64,000 nucleotides of DNA from Rhodanobacteraceae bacterium (lineage in GTDB: Bacteria > Pseudomonadota > Gammaproteobacteria > Xanthomonadales > Rhodanobacteraceae): the NCBI GenBank assembly GCA_016790075.1, contig JAEUPP010000018.1, positions 1 to 64,000 of the forward strand, given 5' to 3'. Position numbers and translations under genes: made by a program. The notes under the pieces were generated by a model. It was not told the DNA's origin and did no database searches. It was given only the letters and a program-made list of their open reading frames with translations. Each line of letters opens with the position of its first letter. The stretch's first letter is position 1. Shown piece by piece: positions 1 through 8,000 of this stretch.

Positions 1-469
1 CCCCGGCGACGGGTTCGAACTCGCCATAGACCGAGCCCTTGTCCCCGTAACGATCCACGAGATACAGCATGCAGTCGCCTATGCCCTTGATGACCGGTGT
101 ATCCACTGCACGCGTAGCCGCCTTGTGGTCCACGAGTGCGCCGCCGTTGGCGACTGCCTGCTCGGCCACCCAGTGGGCCGGCTTCTGCACGCGGATGGCG
201 AAACCGCAGGCACAGGGGCCGTGCGCCCTGGCGAAATCAGCGGCGAAGGAATCCGGGTCTTCGTTGACCAGGAAATTCACGCCGCCCTGGCGATAAAGGG
301 TGATGGCACGATTGCGGTGGCGTGCCACCGCGGTAAAGCCCATGCGCAGGAACAGCGCGTGCAGCAAAGCAGGATCGGCTGCGGCAAACTCGACGAACTC
401 GAAACCGTCGATGCCCATGGGATTCTCAAACTGGGTCGGCTTCATACCGAGGTTGGGCTGCGCGCTCAT
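1..469 (-). CDS. hpd: 4-hydroxyphenylpyruvate dioxygenase, N-terminal part (runs off the left edge)
   Basis: The gene reads leftwards from an ATG at 469 and stays open to the window edge, showing 156 codons. The visible protein contains GIDGFEFVEFAA near residue 19 and GGVNFLVNEDP near residue 63, typical of the first vicinal-oxygen-chelate domain of bacterial HPPD. The enzyme uses Fe(II) and O2 to turn 4-hydroxyphenylpyruvate into homogentisate in tyrosine breakdown. The iron-binding residues lie in the C-terminal domain outside the window, so activity cannot be judged. A CGGAG ribosome site lies about 5 nt before the start. The gene is divergent from a MarR regulator, and the shared gap holds a palindrome, which suggests local control by that regulator. 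Confidence 0.93.
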   Translation of the reverse strand, partial: MSAQPNLGMKPTQFENPMGIDGFEFVEFAAADPALLHALFLRMGFTAVARHRNRAITLYRQGGVNFLVNEDPDSFAADFARAHGPCACGFAIRVQKPAHWVAEQAVANGGALVDHKAATRAVDTPVIKGIGDCMLYLVDRYGDKGSVYGEFEPVAG

Positions 470-515
470 GGCTGACTCCGGTAGCAGGTGCGGACGGCGG
501 TGGGGCGCTGTTATA

Positions 516-529
516 GTTTCAATTGAAAC
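516..529. promoter_or_regulatory. perfect 14-bp palindrome, candidate MarR operator
   Basis: GTTTCAATTGAAAC is a perfect inverted repeat between the divergent starts of hpd (469) and the marR gene (552). MarR dimers usually bind palindromes of this kind in such shared promoters. Binding by the neighbouring regulator is inferred, not shown. Confidence 0.6.
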
Positions 530-551
530 CATTTGCAAGGGACGCCGCCGC

Positions 552-1001
552 ATGGCCGGTAACACACCGCTGGAACTCGAGAAGTTTCTGCCCTACCGCT
601 TGTCGGTACTGTCCAATACGGTAAGCCAGGCGATCGCACGCGAGTATGAAACGCGCTTCCAGCTCTCGATCACCGGATGGCGTGTGCTTGCCGTACTCGG
701 CCGTTACGAAGGCATTTCGGCACGCGAAGTCGCCGAACGCACGGCCATGGACAAGGTCGCCGTCAGCCGCGCCGTCGCCGAACTCGAAAAGGACGGCCGC
801 GTACGCCGCGCCACCGCCGACCACGACAAGCGCCAGTCCGTGCTCAGCCTTACCGCCAAAGGCCGCAAGGTCTATGCGGAAGTCGCACCACTCGCGCTGG
901 AACACGAACGCCGCCTGCTGGCGCATCTTGATGAGCAAGAACAGCAGTGGCTGGGGCGCATCATCGACAAGCTGCTGCTGGCGGAAAAAACGTTGGCCTG
1001 A
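552..1001 (+). CDS. MarR-family transcriptional regulator
   Basis: A 149-residue protein with the usual MarR layout: an N-terminal dimerisation helix (EKFLPYRLSVLSNTVSQAI), a winged helix-turn-helix at about residues 45-100 (ISAREVAERTAMDKVAVSRAVAELEKDGRV), and C-terminal helices that complete the dimer interface. The DHDKRQS stretch just after the recognition helix is typical of the MarR wing. The ATG at 552 is preceded by AAGGGA about 11 nt upstream. The gene is divergent from hpd across a 14-bp palindrome. In related bacteria such regulators beside hpd control tyrosine/homogentisate catabolism; applying that here is inference from position. Confidence 0.88.
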   Translation: MAGNTPLELEKFLPYRLSVLSNTVSQAIAREYETRFQLSITGWRVLAVLGRYEGISAREVAERTAMDKVAVSRAVAELEKDGRVRRATADHDKRQSVLSLTAKGRKVYAEVAPLALEHERRLLAHLDEQEQQWLGRIIDKLLLAEKTLA

Positions 1002-1322
1002 ACCAGCACAGCTGGCGATACGGCAACCGCATTCCATACAGGCCTCCTCAGCCCCTCATGGCGCACACACGCTGGAGGCAGAGGCGATCAAATTTCCTCG
1101 GCGGCTGACGCCGCCAGCCTACGTGCCGGACCCGTTCGAGCAGCAAGCTCGTGGTGATACATAGCGGAAAGACCGATCTTCTTTCTCTTGATAGCGGCCA
1201 TCGACCCGAATCAGGCACTGCGCCGTTTGTTCGGTCTGTCAACGATTGCGCGTTCGCGTTTTCATGCGGGGCCATTCGCCCCGCAGTACGCCCCGTGCCG
1301 ATACCCGTTGCCCCAAGAGGAC
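1002..1322. other. intergenic region with a 5'-UTR hairpin and a repeated motif
   Basis: No gene is supported here. An 8-bp perfect hairpin (arms TGCGGGGC and GCCCCGCA, 1265-1285) lies about 40 nt before the start of the next gene. A 27-nt stretch at 1195-1221 (core ATCGACCCGAATCAGGC) recurs in imperfect form just after that gene at 3023-3060. A smaller stem, GGCGGC/GCCGCC, sits at 1100-1115. No promoter boxes could be assigned with confidence. Confidence 0.4.
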
Positions 1323-3002
1323 ATGATGACACTGGTTACCCGCCTTTTGCGTGCGTGCGAGCTGCGCGCACTGTTCACCGTATGCGCCGCCGTCTGCGGC
1401 GGCGCTGACGCCATGGCCGCCAGTTTTGTCGGCACCGGCGGCGGCGCAATTCCGGACAATGCGCCCGCGGTAGGTGTGTCGACCAATTTCGCCGTGACCG
1501 GCCTGACGGGGCAGATCGACACCGTTTCCATCTCGGTGGATATCTCACATACCTATGTCGGCGACTTGACCGCGACGTTGATCGCGCCGAATAACATCGC
1601 GCGATTGAAGCTTTTCGGCCGGGTCGGCCGCAACTTAACCTCCGGTGCCGGCGACAACAGCAACTTGGGCGCCGTCTACAGCTTTGCCGACAGCGGCAAT
1701 CTCAATCTCTGGTCGGCCGTGGCGGCCCTCGACACCACGCAGGCACCACCGGCCGGGGTATACAGGACCAGCACCGGCGGTCAGGCAGGGCGTTCCAACG
1801 CGGGCGGCTGTTCCTCGTTCCTCAATCTGGCCTTCGGTGGTTTGACCGCCGCCCAGGCCAACGGCACCTGGACCTTGCTGGTCACCGATTCAGCCGCGTC
1901 TGACACGGGAAGCGTCAACGCCGCCGGCTCGACGCTGAACATCACGACCGAGCCACTGGCGGATATCACTTTGTTCAAATCAGGATTCGAGCTCGTCGAC
2001 GTTCAGAATCCACCGGTGGATCCGGGTCCGGTGGTAGCGTCCTTGACCAGAGGAACGTGCACGCCGGTCATCAATTCGCCCACGGACAGCGGGTTTACTG
2101 ACTTCACGCTGGTACGGACTTCGGGTCCGTCTGTCATTTGGTCCACAAAGATCAATGACGCTACTGCAGCCGGACCAGTAGTGCCCGATATCACCTTTGG
2201 CGGTTCCAATGATTTCTTCCTGATGGGCGACTACGACGGCGACGGAATTTCGGATCGCACGGTCTGGTCACCCGGGACAACAGGCAAATTCCGGGTGATG
2301 CGATCGAGCCGGCCTACCGATGTTCCGCTTGAAGTCGCACTCGGTACCAGCGGCGATTCTCCGGACCTCGGCGGGGATTTCGACGGCGATAACATTGCTG
2401 ATTTCGCCGTCTACCGCGACGGCAGCCCCAGCAACACGACAGCTCACTTCTACATACGGCTTTCGAGTACGGGCGCCGTTCGCGACATACCGGTAGCCAA
2501 TACGGACGGTGGCATTGGCTTCGTACTCAAAGACGCCAGTGGTGACGGCCTGGCGGACGTGGCGATACAGCGCAACGGTGGTGGTGGCGTGGGGCGCTAT
2601 CAGTTTTTCAACGGCACCACTGGCGTCCTGATCGGCAACGAATTTGATTTCGAGCAGAGCAGCGACTTCGTGATACCAGGCCAGGTACTGGGAAGTTCGC
2701 TGACCGACATTACCGCTTCGCGCAACGTCAACCCTGGCACCGGTTCAGTCAAGCGCTTCTTTCCCCGTGACACCGCAACTGGCATCGCCGGTGCAGTGGT
2801 CGACGTAGGCATACCGGGTGATTTCATTTGCCCAGGCGACTACGACGGTGACGGTATTCTCGACTATGCCATTTGGCGCAGCAGCACGACGGCCGGAACC
2901 TCAAAATTCATAGTCCGGAAATCGCTGTCGCCAGCGACTCTGCTCGATGTGTTCTTCGGTGCTTCGGGTGATTATCCGGTCAACAACTGGGACGTTCACT
3001 GA
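1323..3002 (+). CDS. secreted P-domain protein with FG-GAP/VCBS-type calcium-site repeats
   Basis: A 559-residue protein. Residues 1-33 form a signal peptide ending near GADAMA-A. Residues 33-190 match the P/Homo B domain found C-terminal to subtilisin-like convertases (DTVSISVDISHTYVGDLTATL, then a closing NGTWTLLVTDSA block). No protease domain is present. A short linker holds DITLFKSGFEL. The C-terminal half has four aspartate-rich blade motifs, DYDGDGISD, DFDGDNIAD, DASGDGLAD and DYDGDGILD, as in FG-GAP/VCBS propellers that bind calcium. The function is probably extracellular adhesion or ligand binding, but no substrate can be named. AAGAGG at 1315-1320 serves the paired ATGs at 1323 and 1326; spacing slightly favours 1326. 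Confidence 0.75.
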   Translation: MMTLVTRLLRACELRALFTVCAAVCGGADAMAASFVGTGGGAIPDNAPAVGVSTNFAVTGLTGQIDTVSISVDISHTYVGDLTATLIAPNNIARLKLFGRVGRNLTSGAGDNSNLGAVYSFADSGNLNLWSAVAALDTTQAPPAGVYRTSTGGQAGRSNAGGCSSFLNLAFGGLTAAQANGTWTLLVTDSAASDTGSVNAAGSTLNITTEPLADITLFKSGFELVDVQNPPVDPGPVVASLTRGTCTPVINSPTDSGFTDFTLVRTSGPSVIWSTKINDATAAGPVVPDITFGGSNDFFLMGDYDGDGISDRTVWSPGTTGKFRVMRSSRPTDVPLEVALGTSGDSPDLGGDFDGDNIADFAVYRDGSPSNTTAHFYIRLSSTGAVRDIPVANTDGGIGFVLKDASGDGLADVAIQRNGGGGVGRYQFFNGTTGVLIGNEFDFEQSSDFVIPGQVLGSSLTDITASRNVNPGTGSVKRFFPRDTATGIAGAVVDVGIPGDFICPGDYDGDGILDYAIWRSSTTAGTSKFIVRKSLSPATLLDVFFGASGDYPVNNWDVH

Positions 3003-3074
3003 CGGCCTTGAACCTGGCATAACGGCCGCCATCGACCGCTGACCCGGATCAGGCCACTGCTCCAGAGCAAGCTT

Positions 3075-3120
3075 CCGAATCGCCGGATGCACAGGTGTCA
3101 TTGTGCATCCGGCGATTCGG
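3075..3120 (+). terminator. strong 19-bp perfect hairpin downstream of the P-domain gene
   Basis: Arms CCGAATCGCCGGATGCACA (3075-3093) and TGTGCATCCGGCGATTCGG (3102-3120) pair perfectly around an 8-nt loop, 73 nt after the stop at 3002. No U-run follows, so this is either a non-canonical terminator or a 3'-end stabilising stem. Confidence 0.5.
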
Positions 3121-3908
3121 CAATTGCCGACGGGAAGGATTCCCGGCATGCGCACAACCACGCCCCCCAATGCCCCGGACCAACGAAAATCCCGGTAAGT
3201 GATATCCGGGCGGCAGCAACCGTGGACCACCGCCCAAACGGCGGCGAACGGCCTTTGGAATGAACATGTGGGAAAGACACTCCCACTTCGTGTTACCTAA
3301 GCTCGGTACTTCTCCATAAGTGTTTCTCCGTTCGTGTGCTTGGCGGCTCACAAACGGAGTCTCACTGATGGACTTCCGGATCTGTAAAACTTCTACTGCC
3401 TCCCCGGCAAAGCCGGGGGGACTCCCGACTTTGTCTAGGGCGCACATCGGCGACGATGAGGGGACGGCACCACCGTCTCAAACGGCGAATTGAAGCTGCC
3501 ACACCCGGCAAGGGCGGGTATGCATTTGAACAAGTAGTACCGCAATTCTCGCTCAGCCCTCTCCAACGCGCTGTCGCACACGTGCGGGGCCAACGTGCGG
3601 ACGATGCGAAACGGCGGTTCAAGCGCCGCCGCATAGGCTCCACGCGATTGCGCCGCATACAGAAGTCCTTCGCACGCGCACAGCTGGCGCTCGATGCCAT
3701 AGCCCCCTGATGACTGCGACGGGTGCGAGAGGCCAAGCGCCAATAGTCGTAGACCTGCAGTTGATCCTTGCGGGCTGTCAGGGGCGGTGCGCGCACCTCA
3801 GCCATCCCACCCGTATTCCGTTCCACTGCTTCGTGGATTCGTCGCATGGGCTATACAGGAGCCGTCGCGGGTGCCGGAAGATCGCCAGACCCATTGGAGA
3901 CGCTCCTC
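3121..3908. other. 0.8-kb region with no convincing gene
   Basis: Open frames exist on both strands (for example 3435-3743 minus), but none has a ribosome site, recognisable domain or family-like composition. Two structures were noted: an 11-bp inverted repeat with one mismatch (arms CTCCGTTCGTG 3326-3336 and CACAAACGGAG 3349-3359), and a CCCCGGC/GCCGGGG stem at 3402-3418 without a U-run. The region may be decayed coding sequence or may hold an unrecognised small RNA; nothing decides between these. Confidence 0.3.
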
Positions 3909-4634
3909 ATGATGTGCAGGAAGACGCTTGGCAGAACCCTCGGACTTTCAATGCTGGCAACATTCGCTGTTGGCTTGATCTCCAACTTCAAGCTGCAGGA
4001 CGGCCTGTTCGCAGACGGCGGCCTAATGGCTAACGCCGCAGCTCACCCAGCGAAGATTGGGCTTATCACCGTGTTAGGGCTGGCCACAAGCTTGCTGTCG
4101 CTCGGGATAGCCAACCTGCTGTCCTACCGTTTCCGGAACGAGTTCCCCGCGCTGTTGCGGTTCTATGTCGCCATCCTTACGGCGGGTCTGGCGCTGACCC
4201 TGATTGAGTTCTCTACGCTGATAGCATTTCGGGAACTCAGCGAGGCGAATCGCGCGGGCGCCGAATCCGGCACCTATGCAGCGGCGGGTGTGGCACTCGG
4301 CGGCTTGCGCAACGGTGTCCACTTTCTGGACAAGCTCCTCGGCGGGTTGAGCGTCGTGACGCTCTTCTGGTTTCTCTTCTCGTCCCGCCTTTTGCCGCGC
4401 TGGATAGCTAGCTTCGGGATGTTGGGCGCAGCTCTTCAAATGATGGCTGTCGGTCGCGCCGTGTTCGGCCTCGATGTCGCCTTTAGTCTGCTGGCCCCGC
4501 TGTCGTTGGCGTTCCTGCTGACCATGGGCTGGCTCCTGGCTTTCGGTTTTGCGGCAGCCAGCGAAGAACGCACATCGAGTACTGCGGCCGCCCTTTCACC
4601 TGACCAGCCGCATCAGTCGAAATGGGCGCGGTAG
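3909..4634 (+). CDS. DUF4386-like integral membrane protein
   Basis: A 241-residue hydrophobic protein with six or seven predicted membrane segments, among them LGLSMLATFAVGLISNF, IGLITVLGLATSLLSLGIA, VVTLFWFLFSSRLLPRW and SLLAPLSLAFLLTMGWLLAF. The arrangement, with FWFLFSSRLLPRWIASFGMLGA in the fourth hairpin, resembles the DUF4386 family, whose function is unknown. The tail is short, polar and Ser/Thr-rich. I chose the paired ATGs at 3909/3912 because GGAG lies about 9 nt upstream and the first membrane helix follows at once; an upstream in-frame ATG at 3846 would add a poorly composed leader. It stands alone, with no operon partner. Confidence 0.7.
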   Translation: MMCRKTLGRTLGLSMLATFAVGLISNFKLQDGLFADGGLMANAAAHPAKIGLITVLGLATSLLSLGIANLLSYRFRNEFPALLRFYVAILTAGLALTLIEFSTLIAFRELSEANRAGAESGTYAAAGVALGGLRNGVHFLDKLLGGLSVVTLFWFLFSSRLLPRWIASFGMLGAALQMMAVGRAVFGLDVAFSLLAPLSLAFLLTMGWLLAFGFAAASEERTSSTAAALSPDQPHQSKWAR

Positions 4635-4782
4635 CGGAGTAGCCGCTATCGCAGCGAACTCCAACGGATTCAGCAGACCGGAGACAGACTTCGAACGACG
4701 TAGCGGAAATGGAGCGGGCGACCGAACAAGCACACACGGACAGAAAACGCGCAACCGAATCGAGCCGGCCAACCGCAAGCGA

Positions 4783-4958
4783 CGCATGCACGCGCCGATG
4801 ACGACACCGGCGCCAAGCACACGGCTCGGGTCGTAGCTTGCCAGCGTTGCGACCCACTTGCCCGTGCCGTTGTGTGCATTACCGTCGTAGGGGGCGACGC
4901 CGACGGTGTTTGGCTTGTAGTTTCTGTCCTCGCGGCCTTCGCCTACCGCTGTCCAGAA
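4783..4958 (-). pseudogene. possible coding remnant at the distal end of the CRISPR array
   Basis: Leftwards from a stop near 4958, the frame reads through GREDRNYKPNTVGVAPYDGN and GKWVATLASYDPSRVLGAG before turning into low-quality Arg-rich sequence. The first part has ordinary protein-like composition, but there is no start codon or ribosome site. It may be a truncated gene fragment left beside the array. No family was recognised and chance cannot be excluded. Confidence 0.22.
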
Positions 4959-5000
4959 TCAACTACATCTACAACATGCGACATCAGCGGCGACGCCGGG

Positions 5001-8000
5001 TTTCTGAACTGACTACAAGACAGTGAACCTGCTGGCCGGCCGTCATGTGCCGCTGGTGCACTTCTGAGCTGCCTACACGGCAGTGAACCATGAACGGATG
5101 ATCGTTCACGTTACCGTTTTTTCTGAGCTGCCTACACGGCAGTGAACTCAAACAAGTCGCTGCAATTCTGTCGTCGGCATTTCTGAGCTGCCTACACGGC
5201 AGTGAACGCGCATCGTCCGCAATCCACGCCTGCTGATACTTTCTGAGCTGCCTACACGGCAGTGAACCGATCGCAACACGTCCGCGGTACTGCGTTGTTT
5301 TTCTGAGCTGCCTACACGGCAGTGAACCTGGGCATTGGCGCGCAGGTCTACGGCGCGAATTTCTGAGCTGCCTACACGACAGTGAACACGGGCTGCGGCG
5401 CGAATCGCTGGCGCGCGCATTTCTGAGCTGCCTACACGGCAGTGAACGAGAGACGGCACGTCAGCAGCCCGGGCGAAGCTTTCTGAGCTGCCTACACGGC
5501 AGTGAACGCCTCAGCACGGCGTTTGATCGCGCCGAATTCTTTCTGAGCTGCCTACACGGCAGTGAACAGCGGATATTGCGGCGATAACTTCCTTGCTGAT
5601 TTCTGAGCTGCCTACACGGCAGTGAACGAGAGACAATGAATTGCTCGAACTGCTTCCACTTTCTGAGCTGCCTACACGGCAGTGAACCGTTTCGGCAGCA
5701 GTGCGCCGGGCTGCCGATTTTTCTGAGCTGCCTACACGGCAGTGAACGGCCGGTGAGGTCGTGAATGGTGGTCACGCGTTTTCTGAGCTGCCTACACGGC
5801 AGTGAACAGGCCAGCAGCGTGTAATGAGACTCCGGCGCATTTCTGAGCTGCCTACACGGCAGTGAACGCGAGATCGTACTTGATCTTGATAGCCCTGGTT
5901 TTCTGAGCTGCCTACACGGCAGTGAACTCCGGAGGTAAACGTCACCGGCGCACTGTTCGATTTCTGAGCTGCCTACACGGCAGTGAACCTCTTGTCCTGG
6001 GCCATCACAAACGGCCACATTTTCTGAGCTGCCTACACGGCAGTGAACCCGACAATATGCGTCGGGCATACCGGGCCGGATTTCTGAGCTGCCTACACGG
6101 CAGTGAACCTGTTGCACAACTCAGCAAATTCGCGCGTGCTTTTCTGAGCTGCCTACACGGCAGTGAACTTCCCTGGCGACCGCATCATGACGATCGCGCT
6201 TTTCTGAGCTGCCTACACGGCAGTGAACGGCTGGAGGCTGGAACAGATCCATCTTTGCGATTTCTGAGCTGCCTACACGGCAGTGAACCCATGTATATCT
6301 CAGGCTCGCCACCGCAGAATTTTCTGAGCTGCCTACACGGCAGTGAACGCGGATTCGTCATGACAGATGACCGCGCATTCTTTCTGAGCTGCCTACACGG
6401 CAGTGAACTCTGATGCGTGTCCCGTGACGAACTCATTGCTTTTCTGAGCTGCCTACACGGCAGTGAACGATGCCGCCGACCGGCGTGCAATACACGCAGC
6501 TTTCTGAGCTGCCTACACGGCAGTGAACGTGACTAGTTGGATACCGCATGAAATATCGTTTTTCTGAGCTGCCTACACGGCAGTGAACTACTTCAACAGG
6601 CCCGCCAACTGCTGCTGTGCTTTCTGAGCTGCCTACACGGCAGTGAACACGGCGCAGCAGATGGGCCGATAACGACGATTTTTCTGAGCTGCCTACACGG
6701 CAGTGAACAAGGCGCTGCGCGAGCGGCACGGGCTCACTCATTTCTGAGCTGCCTACACGGCAGTGAACCGGCGACAGTGGCGACAATCGTGTGCGCGCCA
6801 TTTCTGAGCTGCCTACACGGCAGTGAACGTCGTGGTCGGCTGGCGCGAACGTCACCGTTGTTTCTGAGCTGCCTACACGGCAGTGAACATCGTTGGCTTG
6901 CCGGTGCTCGGCTTCGCGCTTTTCTGAGCTGCCTACACGGCAGTGAACCGGCACAATTCCGAAGCGTCGCTGATCGTCACTTTCTGAGCTGCCTACACGG
7001 CAGTGAACGCATGGGGTTGCTGCCGATTGTGCGCGCAGATTTTCTGAGCTGCCTACACGGCAGTGAACGCGACTACGCCGAAATCTACTGCCGCTCTTAC
7101 TTTCTGAGCTGCCTACACGGCAGTGAACGGCGCCGCTAACCCGCTGTTTTGCTTTGTTTCTTTCTGAGCTGCCTACACGGCAGTGAACGGGGTCAGCGCT
7201 TTCGGGCTTGTCGGCGGGAATTTCTGAGCTGCCTACACGGCAGTGAACTAGGCGGGCCTTCTGCTTTATGGGCTACATGTTTTCTGAGCTGCCTACACGG
7301 CAGTGAACGCGTGGGTGTATCGTCGCCGAACTGACTAGGATTTCTGAGCTGCCTACACGGCAGTGAACGCCGTACTGAATCAGCCCGGTTTCGCGATCGA
7401 TTTCTGAGCTGCCTACACGGCAGTGAACAAGCCGCCGCGCACGGAAGGCAGCGCACGACAGTTTCTGAGCTGCCTACACGGCAGTGAACTAGCACCTCGG
7501 GTGCGATCGAAGGTCGCTTCTTTTCTGAGCTGCCTACACGGCAGTGAACGCGATACGAAGTACCTGCACATGATCGGCACGTTTCTGAGCTGCCTACACG
7601 GCAGTGAACCAACACAGCAGTAGCCTCGCCGTCTGCATTGCTTTCTGAGCTGCCTACACGGCAGTGAACAGCGTTATCGCGACAGCGCCGCCCTTGTACT
7701 TTTTCTGAGCTGCCTACACGGCAGTGAACGATTAAGCTCCTGCGGACGCGTGCTCGCGTGCTTTCTGAGCTGCCTACACGGCAGTGAACTTAGCCTGAAT
7801 CATCCGCTGCTGCCGGTATCATTTCTGAGCTGCCTACACGGCAGTGAACTGCGATACCAATTCGAGGCCGGCAATCCGCGAGTTTCTGAGCTGCCTACAC
7901 GGCAGTGAACTTTGCGGTCAGACTCCATCCACATTACCCATGTTTTCTGAGCTGCCTACACGGCAGTGAACCGTCGTTGCGCTCTACCCGCGCATCGAAT

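Noticed and set aside
3402-3418. CCCCGGC/GCCGGGG stem considered as a terminator
   Set aside because: No gene ends near it and no U-run follows on either strand.
3435-3743. 102-residue minus-strand frame in the 3.1-3.9 kb gap
   Set aside because: Plausible length, but no ribosome site, no recognised domain and Arg/Cys-rich composition overlapping equally good frames on the other strand.
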